Shown here: piece after piece, positions 1 to 6,558 of the stretch
Layout of the letters: each line of letters opens with the position of its first letter
Position numbering within the stretch: position 1 is the first letter of the stretch
Assembly: GCA_964449305.1 (NCBI GenBank)
Contig: CAYUYM010000182.1
Location: forward strand, 1-6,905
Direction of reading: 5' to 3'
DNA: 6,905 nt
Origin: CAYUYM01 sp964449305
GTDB taxonomy: Bacteria; Bacteroidota; Ignavibacteria; SZUA-365; CAYQST01
Notes under the pieces: model-generated
What the model was told of the DNA's origin: nothing
Seen by the model: the letters and a program-made list of their open reading frames with translations, nothing else
Database searches by the model: none
Made by a program: the position numbers and the translations under genes

Positions 1-281
1 GGACGCACCAGATCCGCGTCCATCTCTCCCACATCCATCATCCCGTCTTCGGCGACCCCACCTACGGCGGTCGGCACATTTCGCATGGCACGGTGACGCC
101 ACGGTACAAGGCCTTCATCTCGCGTCTGCTTGCCATCCTGCCGCGGCAGGCACTGCATGCACGCGTGCTGGGATTCAACCATCCCGCAACACGCGAGCAC
201 ACGCGCTACGAGTCCCCGCTCCCGGAGGACATGCGGACCGCACTCGAGATGCTGGAGGAGTATTTCTCTGCGTCAGCGTGA
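1..281 (+). CDS. RluA/RluD-family 23S rRNA pseudouridine synthase, C-terminal part (5' end outside window)
   Basis: This is the 3' end of a gene entering from the left; 92 complete codons are visible in the frame that starts at base 3. The first readable residues, THQIRVHLSHI followed by HPVFGDPTYGG, match the conserved (GR)THQIRVHL...HPVxGDxxYG block of RluA/RluC/RluD-type pseudouridine synthases. The later LHARVLGFNHPATRE and SPLPEDM segments match the usual C-terminal LHAxxLxFxHPxT...aPLPxD pattern. These enzymes isomerise specific uridines to pseudouridine in 23S rRNA (some act on tRNA) in the cytoplasm. The catalytic aspartate and any S4 domain lie upstream, outside the window, so the paralogue (RluC or RluD type) cannot be decided. 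The stop TGA at 279-281 lies inside the 3' end of the convergent ureohydrolase gene, giving a 9-bp tail-to-tail overlap. Confidence 0.93.
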   Translation, partial: THQIRVHLSHIHHPVFGDPTYGGRHISHGTVTPRYKAFISRLLAILPRQALHARVLGFNHPATREHTRYESPLPEDMRTALEMLEEYFSASA

Positions 282-1163
282 CGCGGCATTCATGATCTTG
301 TAGGCAAGCTTGGTGGCGAGATACGTGGGCGCCACAAAATCCGGATCGGGGGCGAGTTCCACGATGTCACACCCGATGATGCGGCGTGTTGCCGCCACGT
401 GTTTGATGATGCGCATCGTTTCATCCCACAGGAAACCACCCGGCTCCGGCGTCCCGGTGGTCGGCATGATGGACGGATCGAAGAAGTCCAGATCGAAGGT
501 GATGTACACCTCGTCGGTGAGGCAGGCGGCCACGCTCTCCTCGAAACCGCCGTGTCGCATGGTTTCATGCATGTCGTGGGCGAAGAAGGTGTGGGTGCGA
601 TGCTTCTGGATGAAACGGAATTCCTCGATGCACTGGGCACGGATGCCAAGCTGGACGAGGCGGGACGGGGGCAGCACATCAAGCGCACGGGCCATGGCCG
701 AGGCGTGGGAATGCGGGTTGCCGAGGTACTCCTGACGAAGATCCGAATGCGCATCGAACTGCAGCACCGACATGCCCGGATGGCGCTTCAGATGCTGGTG
801 GATGATGGGAGCAGAAAGGGAATGCTCCCCACCGAGTGTGACGAGAAACTTGTCATCCGCAATGAAGGGCCCGACGAAATCGCTGATGACCTTCATTGCA
901 TCAGCGTCCACCGCACCCCGGAGATCCAGCGGTTCGATGGTGCAGATACCCTGCGAGAAGCAGAGCTCGCTGCCGAACTCCTCGTCCCAGAACTCCACGT
1001 AGTGCGAGGCGGCAAGCATCGCCGCTGGCGCCAACCCTGCGCCACGTCCGTAGGACACGGAATGCTCGTAGGGGATCGAGAGGACCACGAAGCGTGAGGT
1101 GTCGTAGGCACTGTTCTCTTCAGGAATGCCGAGGAAGTTCTCAGCAGGCGAAAGGACGGTCAT
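273..1163 (-). CDS. speB: Agmatinase-type ureohydrolase (arginase/agmatinase family)
   Basis: The 296-residue product has the usual length of the ureohydrolase family, which hydrolyses agmatine to putrescine and urea (or related guanidino substrates) with a binuclear manganese centre. All six metal ligands are visible: H114 in GGEHS, D137, H139 and D141 in FDAHSD, and D224 and D226 in FDLDFFDPS. H153 (SHAS) and the TGTPEPGG loop (236-243, containing E240) are also present. The N-terminal region (about 26-53, IPYEHSVSYGRGAGLAPAAM) fits the family fold. The ATG at 1163 is chosen because it lies 12 nt after the protease stop; no Shine-Dalgarno sequence is visible there. It is probably the last gene of the minus-strand run. 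A cytoplasmic polyamine role is the likeliest reading. Arginase, guanidinase or formimidoylglutamase cannot be excluded from motifs alone, so the gene symbol is tentative. Confidence 0.9.
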   Translation of the reverse strand: MTVLSPAENFLGIPEENSAYDTSRFVVLSIPYEHSVSYGRGAGLAPAAMLAASHYVEFWDEEFGSELCFSQGICTIEPLDLRGAVDADAMKVISDFVGPFIADDKFLVTLGGEHSLSAPIIHQHLKRHPGMSVLQFDAHSDLRQEYLGNPHSHASAMARALDVLPPSRLVQLGIRAQCIEEFRFIQKHRTHTFFAHDMHETMRHGGFEESVAACLTDEVYITFDLDFFDPSIMPTTGTPEPGGFLWDETMRIIKHVAATRRIIGCDIVELAPDPDFVAPTYLATKLAYKIMNAASR

Positions 1164-1175
1164 GGTGCGCGGTGG

Positions 1176-2843
1176 TTACTGGATGGAAAGCCGTGTTGTG
1201 AGGCGCCATGCGCCACGGAGGAGCGTCAGCGCGAACACCCCGCGGGGAAGCGTGGAGGATGCGATCTGCACGATTCCGGATGCGGGAACGTCGACGGCGC
1301 GCGTGTCGATGGTCCGGCCCAGCATGTCGGTGATGCGCAGTTCCGCGCTCCCGGCGGTGAGGGAATGCGTGCGCAGAGTGACGACAGGGGAGCCATGTGC
1401 CACGGGATTGGGATGCACGCTGATGCCGGCATCAGCAGGAGGCTCCACGGCATCGCCTCCCAGAATCGCACCGCGATCATAGTGGAAGGACACGGTGGCG
1501 GTGCTGTCGTTCATCGCATCCACATGGAAGTTCAGCCGCGTGTGTATCGTGTCGTTGTTCACGAGGATGTCGGGCGACGGATTGCCCGTCCACCGAAACC
1601 ACGGCTGCTCCGGGCGGAAGGCGGCGGTGGAATCGCCATAGCCGGCGTCGGCGATGTAGTTGTTGTTGTCGAGGTAGAGGATCTGGAAGGCGTTCTGGCC
1701 CCTGAGCGCATCGGGATACCATTTCACGGGCTTCCTGATCTGCGGGTCGTAGCGCCACACCCAGCGGCCGTCGGCGGACTGCACCAGCACGCGCTTCTGG
1801 GAGAGGATGTGTGTGTCGCTCACGGTGGAGATGTACACGCCTGTCGAAGGGACACCATCGTAGGGGGATCTCCGCGCACGGAACTCAATGCTGTAGTAGA
1901 TGCCGGTCGTGCCGGGGAGCTGGTAGATCAGTGCGTCGCCCGTGGTCATGCAGTCACGGAGCACGAAGGTCGTGTCGACGTCGTGCGGTACGACGCGGGG
2001 GCTGAACCAGCCCAGCGTTTCACGTTCGAAGGCGCTCATGCCGACGCCGCCGCTGTACTGCCCCATCAGGCCCAGCCCGCAGTAGAGATCGGTCACGTGG
2101 GAGTCGCCCCAGATCTTGTGCATGATCTCGTGGACGGCCACGCGGAAGGCCCAGTTGAAGTTGGTGGGAAATGCGGACCGGCGGCCGAAGGTGAGGCCGG
2201 TGGAGCCGGCATCGTTGAACTGTCGCGTGCCGCCGAAGATGTAGCGCGCACTGTCGTCCACCTGCAGGTTGCCCCAGAACCCGAGATCCGACACGCCATC
2301 GAAGGGGAAGAACGTGGCCTGATGGAGGAAGCGATAGATGAAGACGATGAGGTCCACCTTCCGGTCCGGTCCCGGTTTCACCTGGAAGGGCTCGTAGCTG
2401 CTGGACCAGTTGTCATAAGGGGAGAAATCCAGGGTCGTGTCCATCAGGGAGAGTACGTCGATGGCAGCGTTGCCGTAGTCCTGGATCTTCCAGCGATAGT
2501 CCTCCTCCGAGAGCGGCGGGACCATGAGTCGGGGGTACACATCCAGCCGGAGGTTCAACGCGCCCTGCGACATGGCGGCCATGTAGGTCTGGATCGCATC
2601 CGCGAGGCGCTGGCCCCAGGAGGGCATGGAATCGCGCATCCAGTCCGGATCGTATTCGCGGTCGTCCTTCGTCTGAAGGAACACCATCAATCCGCGCACA
2701 TCACCCTTGGACGGCAGGTAGGAGCCTCCATGCTGCACGATGGGGACGAAATCGGTGGTCTGTGCCCGGGTGATCGAGGCACTGATGACGAGGAGGATTC
2801 CACAGAGGAGGAGTGTGCGAACGGTGATGGTTGTGGGGTTCAT
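1176..2843 (-). CDS. Secreted M6-like zinc metalloprotease with T9SS C-terminal sorting domain
   Basis: The 555-residue product starts with a typical signal peptide (about 1-27: short polar start, hydrophobic 11-24, A-Q junction). HEIMH at 238-242 is the HExxH zinc motif. It is followed by G246, H249, the DLY triplet at 252-254, LMGQYSGG at 259-266 (a candidate Met-turn) and AFERETLGWFSP at 271-282. This order resembles immune-inhibitor-A type M6 peptidases (HExxHxxGxxDLY ... LM ... LGW). Here the spacing after HExxH is longer than usual. Residues about 474-555 form a T9SS type A-like tail, with SVHPNP, ITDMLGR and LPRGVFALTL followed by a short basic end. The ATG at 2843 is preferred, 7 nt after the methyltransferase stop; an in-frame GTG at 2864 would add seven residues and overlap that gene. 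The product is probably exported to the cell surface or medium. Peptidase activity and substrate are inferred. Confidence 0.82.
   Translation of the reverse strand: MNPTTITVRTLLLCGILLVISASITRAQTTDFVPIVQHGGSYLPSKGDVRGLMVFLQTKDDREYDPDWMRDSMPSWGQRLADAIQTYMAAMSQGALNLRLDVYPRLMVPPLSEEDYRWKIQDYGNAAIDVLSLMDTTLDFSPYDNWSSSYEPFQVKPGPDRKVDLIVFIYRFLHQATFFPFDGVSDLGFWGNLQVDDSARYIFGGTRQFNDAGSTGLTFGRRSAFPTNFNWAFRVAVHEIMHKIWGDSHVTDLYCGLGLMGQYSGGVGMSAFERETLGWFSPRVVPHDVDTTFVLRDCMTTGDALIYQLPGTTGIYYSIEFRARRSPYDGVPSTGVYISTVSDTHILSQKRVLVQSADGRWVWRYDPQIRKPVKWYPDALRGQNAFQILYLDNNNYIADAGYGDSTAAFRPEQPWFRWTGNPSPDILVNNDTIHTRLNFHVDAMNDSTATVSFHYDRGAILGGDAVEPPADAGISVHPNPVAHGSPVVTLRTHSLTAGSAELRITDMLGRTIDTRAVDVPASGIVQIASSTLPRGVFALTLLRGAWRLTTRLSIQ
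1179..1424 (-). other. T9SS type A-like C-terminal sorting domain
   Basis: The last 82 residues (474-555) carry the layout of the Por secretion-tail family: a VHPNP opening, a beta strand with VVTLRT, ITDMLGRTIDT, a GIVQIASSTLPRGVFAL stretch and a terminal RLSIQ strand. A proline-rich linker (EPPADAG, 467-473) separates it from the catalytic part. In known systems this domain directs translocation across the outer membrane by the type IX machinery and is then removed. The recognition is by pattern only. Confidence 0.78.
2118..2132 (-). other. HExxH zinc-binding motif of the M6-like protein
   Basis: The codons read H-E-I-M-H (residues 238-242), preceded by FRVAV and followed by KIWGDSHVTDLY. 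H238 and H242 would be zinc ligands and E239 the general base. The third ligand is either H249 or D252, which is the open question discussed in the findings. Confidence 0.8.
2763..2843 (-). other. Signal peptide of the M6-like protein
   Basis: Residues 1-27 of the protease have a short N-region with R9, a hydrophobic core LLLCGILLVISAS (11-23) and a likely signal peptidase I site after TRA (25-27), just before QTT. No lipobox cysteine stands at the cleavage point; C14 is inside the hydrophobic core. This supports Sec export and favours the ATG at 2843 over the upstream GTG. Confidence 0.75.
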
Positions 2844-2850
2844 GGGCGGT

Positions 2851-3567
2851 CTATTTCCATGCACGGAGGATCACGATCTCCGCACGACGGAAGATGATGG
2901 TGAAGAGACGATCGAGCACCCGCCAGAGGGCGAACGGGAGAAGGCGCGTGGCATGAGAGAAGCGCAGGCGGAGAAACGCTGTGTTCAGCACAAGCGAGCA
3001 GGACGCGGTTCGGAAGCCTGCCCCGGTCGCATGTGTCCGCAGGCGATCCTCGTCAAAGGAGTGGATGTGGGCGTTGGCAGGTGTGGGCTTGTTGCAGTGA
3101 ATGCAAAGGTAGGTCCTCAGGATTTCGCGATACGGTGTGGAGGCGACGAGCAGCCCATCGGCATCCAACACTCGGGCGGCTTCGCCGACCACCCGCCCTG
3201 GATCGTTGACATGCTCCAGGATTTCCGACGCCACAACGCGCGCGAAGGAGCCCTCACGAAACGGCAACCGGGCCGCATCTGCCACCACCTGCAGGCCGAG
3301 GCCATTGCGATGCAGAAGCTGAAGATTGCGCAGCCCGAGGTCCACCGAGATGCAGGTGGCGCCGGTGCCGTGGAGCCGTCGGGCAAGCCAGCCACTTCCG
3401 GAGCCGAGGTCCAGGACTCGTCCGCCGGTGGGAAGCTCTGCAGCACGTTCCACGGCCTGCTGGATGCGCCTGGTGGAATCGAGCAGCGCCCCGGATTGTG
3501 GCGCGAAATAGTCGAACTCCTCAGCGTCGCGCGCATAGTGCTTCACCGGATCCTGGACCTGCATCAT
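2851..3567 (-). CDS. Class I SAM-dependent methyltransferase (type 11-like)
   Basis: The 238-residue protein carries a Rossmann-type methyltransferase core. Motif I is VLDLGSGSGW (51-60), the acidic end of strand 2 is D76 in CISVDLG, D97-A98 lies in VVADAARLPF (94-103), and VVASEILEHV (111-120) is motif IV-like. LLVASTPY (139-146) closes strand 5. A CIHC pair (155-158) followed by H167 and H169 before SFDEDRL is a cysteine-histidine segment seen in some relatives. The ATG at 3567 is chosen, with a second ATG directly after it. It lies 7 nt after the DUF362 stop. The longer open frame upstream runs back through the DUF362 gene and has no family-like sequence. Substrate is unknown. The position between UbiA/DUF362 and the protease suggests, without proof, a lipid or isoprenoid-derived acceptor. 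The C-terminus (206-238) is basic and hydrophobic and may touch the membrane. Confidence 0.88.
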   Translation of the reverse strand: MMQVQDPVKHYARDAEEFDYFAPQSGALLDSTRRIQQAVERAAELPTGGRVLDLGSGSGWLARRLHGTGATCISVDLGLRNLQLLHRNGLGLQVVADAARLPFREGSFARVVASEILEHVNDPGRVVGEAARVLDADGLLVASTPYREILRTYLCIHCNKPTPANAHIHSFDEDRLRTHATGAGFRTASCSLVLNTAFLRLRFSHATRLLPFALWRVLDRLFTIIFRRAEIVILRAWK

Positions 3568-3574
3568 CGTCCGA

Positions 3575-4687
<1,113 letters not shown>

Positions 4688-4690
4688 GCT

Positions 4691-4698
4691 TCACCCCC
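4691..4698 (-). promoter_or_regulatory. Ribosome binding site of the DUF362 gene
   Basis: GGGGGTGA on the minus strand resembles the GGAGGTGA Shine-Dalgarno core with one mismatch. It ends 3 nt before the DUF362 ATG and contains the UbiA stop codon TGA, so terminating ribosomes can reinitiate. It supports the start at 4687. Confidence 0.6.
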
Positions 4699-5599
4699 GG
4701 AAATACACGATGACGACGATGGAGACGCCCCAGAGAAACACGGTCGCGAGCAGGGGGACGTCGGTGAGGAAATCCGAGGTCGGATCTCCTCCTGCCTTTT
4801 TCTGATGCACGAGGTAGTAATAGCGGAACAGGCCGTAGAGGACGAATGGTGTGCTGAACAGGAGATTCTTCGAGCCGAACTTCAGCACGGTATCCTCGGA
4901 CACGGTGTACAGGATGTAGCAGATCAGTGTTGCCGCGGTGACAAGAGAGATCATCTGGTCAAGAAAATACGTGCTGTAGTCGGAAAGCACCTTCCGGTGG
5001 GCGGTGGCATCCTGCTCGAGGATGGAGATCTCATGCCGGCGCTTGTTGAAGCCGAGAAAGAGCGCGAGGAGTGACGTGCAGATGAGGAGCCACTCCGAGA
5101 TGAGGGTGCCGCTCACGGCGGAGCCTGCGTAGATGCGAAGCACGAAGAATGCAGCGATGCACATCACGTCAATGATGACGACGCGCTTGAGCTGGAACGA
5201 GTACAGGATGTTCAGCACCACATAGCCGACAAGGGTGAAGCCGAAGGCGGCGTTGATGTCGAAGCCTGCGGCGATGGCGATGATCGCGAGGCAGCCGGCG
5301 ATGATGAGGGCGGCCGACACGGGGATGTCGCCCGCCGCAATGGGCCGGTGACGTTTGACGGGGTGCCGGCGATCGCTCGCCAGGTCGATCACATCGTTGA
5401 CGATGTACACGCTTGACGCAACCAATGAGAAGAGCAGGACGCCGAGAAGCGCCACGGTGAGTCGGCCGGTCTCGAACAGATGGCGCGAAAACACGAGGGG
5501 CGACAGGACGAAAAGGTTCTTGATCCACTGCTTCGTGCGCAGCAGATTGGACAGCATGCGGACAAACTGCAGCGGCTGGATGGCTGCCGTGCCCGTCAT
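4691..5599 (-). CDS. UbiA-superfamily prenyltransferase, decaprenyl-phosphate phosphoribosyltransferase-like
   Basis: This integral membrane protein (302 residues from the ATG at 5599) has the first aspartate motif NDVIDLASDRRHPVKRHRP (68-86) typical of UbiA enzymes, with D69, D72 and D76 as magnesium/diphosphate ligands. A second motif region, VIIDVMCIAAFFVLRIYAG (141-159), holds D144 and R155. The N-terminal LLRTKQWIKNLFVLSPL (19-35) and later GFNKRRHEI...HRKVLSDYS are characteristic of the branch that moves phosphoribose from PRPP onto a polyprenyl phosphate (Rv3806c-like). Hydrophobic helices span about 47-67, 94-112, 116-135, 143-158, 169-183, 217-233, 248-264 and 281-299. The start is uncertain: ATGs at 5617 and 5557 are also in frame, and none has a clear ribosome site. 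No DprE1/DprE2-like genes, which often accompany this branch, occur here, so another acceptor is possible. Confidence 0.87.
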   Translation of the reverse strand: MTGTAAIQPLQFVRMLSNLLRTKQWIKNLFVLSPLVFSRHLFETGRLTVALLGVLLFSLVASSVYIVNDVIDLASDRRHPVKRHRPIAAGDIPVSAALIIAGCLAIIAIAAGFDINAAFGFTLVGYVVLNILYSFQLKRVVIIDVMCIAAFFVLRIYAGSAVSGTLISEWLLICTSLLALFLGFNKRRHEISILEQDATAHRKVLSDYSTYFLDQMISLVTAATLICYILYTVSEDTVLKFGSKNLLFSTPFVLYGLFRYYYLVHQKKAGGDPTSDFLTDVPLLATVFLWGVSIVVIVYFRG

Positions 5600-5666
5600 T
5601 GTTGCCCCGGAACGCATGAGACGGCCGCGTCGGGGTACACCGACAGGTGCTGACGCAACGCGCAAC

Positions 5667-5691
5667 CACCATCCGCCCGCCGCCGATGGTG
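5667..5691. repeat. Inverted repeat in the gap before the UbiA gene
   Basis: CACCATC (5667-5673) and GATGGTG (5685-5691) form a perfect 7-bp stem around an 11-nt GC-only loop. It lies within the 112-nt gap 5600-5711, the longest non-coding stretch here, about 68 nt upstream of the UbiA start. No T-run follows it on the minus strand, so it is not a clear intrinsic terminator. It could be an operator, an RNA hairpin in the leader, or chance. No convincing -10 or -35 pair (including the Bacteroidetes TAnnTTTG type) was seen in the gap. Confidence 0.4.
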
Positions 5692-5711
5692 ATCTGTCCT
5701 GTGCTGGTTGC

Positions 5712-6107
5712 TCATCCTTTTCTGCGCTTCCAGGTCTCGGTGAATTTCTGCACACCGCGCTGCATCCGACCGATGAAGTCGAACACCTGCATCAGCCCCG
5801 GTTCCACCCGCTTCTGCAATGCCGTCTCGAGGCGGTACAGGTTCTCGGTTATCCCGTTGATGTGGCGCAGCGATGCGTCGATGTAGGTCTTGTATCCGTT
5901 GATGTCGCGTATGGTCTGATCGAGCCGGACCGTGAGTGAGTCGACATTCTTGAGCAGGGGGACGAGGGCGTCCTTGATGTCGTTCACTTCGCTCCTGACC
6001 GCCACAATCGCCCTGCCCAGACGCACGAGAACGATGATGACGACGGCGACGAGGATGGTGCTGGCGATCAGCAGCACGGAGACAAGTGTGGAGTTCAAAT
6101 CAGACAT
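5712..6107 (-). CDS. DUF948-like membrane-anchored protein
   Basis: The 131-residue product has one strong N-terminal membrane helix (about 8-29, VSVLLIASTILVAVVIIVLV). A long, largely helical segment (about 33-100) with spaced hydrophobic residues follows, probably a coiled coil, and the tail is basic (KRRKG). This architecture and the sequence style (VRSEVNDIKDALVPLLKNVDSL) fit the DUF948 family, small membrane-anchored proteins sometimes labelled general stress proteins; no enzymatic activity is known. The helical part would face the cytoplasm or periplasm; topology is not decidable here. The ATG at 6107 is supported by a GAGGA ribosome site with 9-nt spacing. It follows the YtxH-like gene after 54 nt, a pairing that makes functional sense since both are small single-helix proteins with helical tails. 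Confidence 0.75.
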   Translation of the reverse strand: MSDLNSTLVSVLLIASTILVAVVIIVLVRLGRAIVAVRSEVNDIKDALVPLLKNVDSLTVRLDQTIRDINGYKTYIDASLRHINGITENLYRLETALQKRVEPGLMQVFDFIGRMQRGVQKFTETWKRRKG

Positions 6108-6116
6108 GGCAGGGAG

Positions 6117-6121
6117 TCCTC
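6117..6121 (-). promoter_or_regulatory. Ribosome binding site of the DUF948-like gene
   Basis: GAGGA on the minus strand lies 9 nt before the ATG at 6107. It decides the start and shows that the organism uses Shine-Dalgarno pairing for at least some genes. Confidence 0.65.
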
Positions 6122-6161
6122 ACGTTCGTTGATGGGAATGCGCCTGCGATCGACGCGTTGG

Positions 6162-6554
6162 TCAGCCCCGCCTGCCCGTGTCTCCCGATTGCGAGAAGGC
6201 ATCGGTGCCCGCCTTCACCGCATCGTGGAGCCTGGCGGCGTCGCTGGCGACACGCGCCTTGGCACCGGCGATCATCTGTTCGGTGTCGCGCAAAAGCTCC
6301 TCGGCCCGCTCGCGTGCATCAGCGATGAGCGCCGTCGACTTGTCGCGTCCATCGTTGATCATGACGCGGGCCTTGTCCTTCGCCGACTTCAGGTAGTTCT
6401 CCACATCGGCCACGACGTCGACCGACTTGCTTTTGATGTCCTTCCGCAGCTCCCTTCCCGATTTTGGGGCGAACAGGAGTGCGGTGATTCCGCCGGCAAG
6501 GGCGCCGGCGATGAGCCCGAATGCGAAACCCTTCAGGGCCTTGCGTTGGTCCAT
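6162..6554 (-). CDS. YtxH-like small membrane protein
   Basis: The 130-residue product opens with the YtxH-type signature: a glycine- and alanine-rich membrane helix (about 9-28, GFAFGLIAGALAGGITALLF) running directly into APKSGRELRKDIK (29-41). The remainder is a charged, alanine-rich helix (about 45-115, for example ADARERAEELLRDTEQM) expected to form a coiled coil. The family is widespread, often linked to general stress, and lacks a defined biochemical activity. The ATG at 6554 is well supported by AAAGGA with 7-nt spacing. That ribosome site lies within the last codons of the HIT gene, so the two are probably translationally coupled. The C-terminal SQSGDTGRRG is low-complexity and likely disordered. 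Confidence 0.85.
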   Translation of the reverse strand: MDQRKALKGFAFGLIAGALAGGITALLFAPKSGRELRKDIKSKSVDVVADVENYLKSAKDKARVMINDGRDKSTALIADARERAEELLRDTEQMIAGAKARVASDAARLHDAVKAGTDAFSQSGDTGRRG

Positions 6555-6558
6555 GGTG

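Noticed and set aside
399..1097. A 232-codon open frame on the plus strand opposite the agmatinase gene
   Set aside because: It is in register with a gene that has all six metal ligands of its family on the minus strand.
2844..2864. A GTG start at 2864 for the protease
   Set aside because: It would overlap the methyltransferase stop and add a polar MHGNRPP before the signal peptide; the ATG at 2843 gives a conventional signal peptide.
1365..2897. A 510-codon open frame on the plus strand opposite the protease gene
   Set aside because: It is in exact codon register with the minus-strand gene. Antisense stops would require TTA, CTA or TCA codons in the real gene, which are rare in GC-rich coding DNA. 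The product has no family-like motifs, whereas the opposite strand has a signal peptide, HExxH and a sorting tail.
5667..5691. An intrinsic terminator after the DUF948-like gene
   Set aside because: The 7-bp stem has an 11-nt loop and is followed by GGTTGCGCG on the minus strand, with no T-run.
5600..5755. A 52-residue N-terminal extension of the UbiA protein
   Set aside because: It would overlap the DUF948-like gene and adds a proline-, arginine- and glycine-rich stretch not seen in the family; internal ATGs fit the usual beginning just before the LLRTKQWIKN block.
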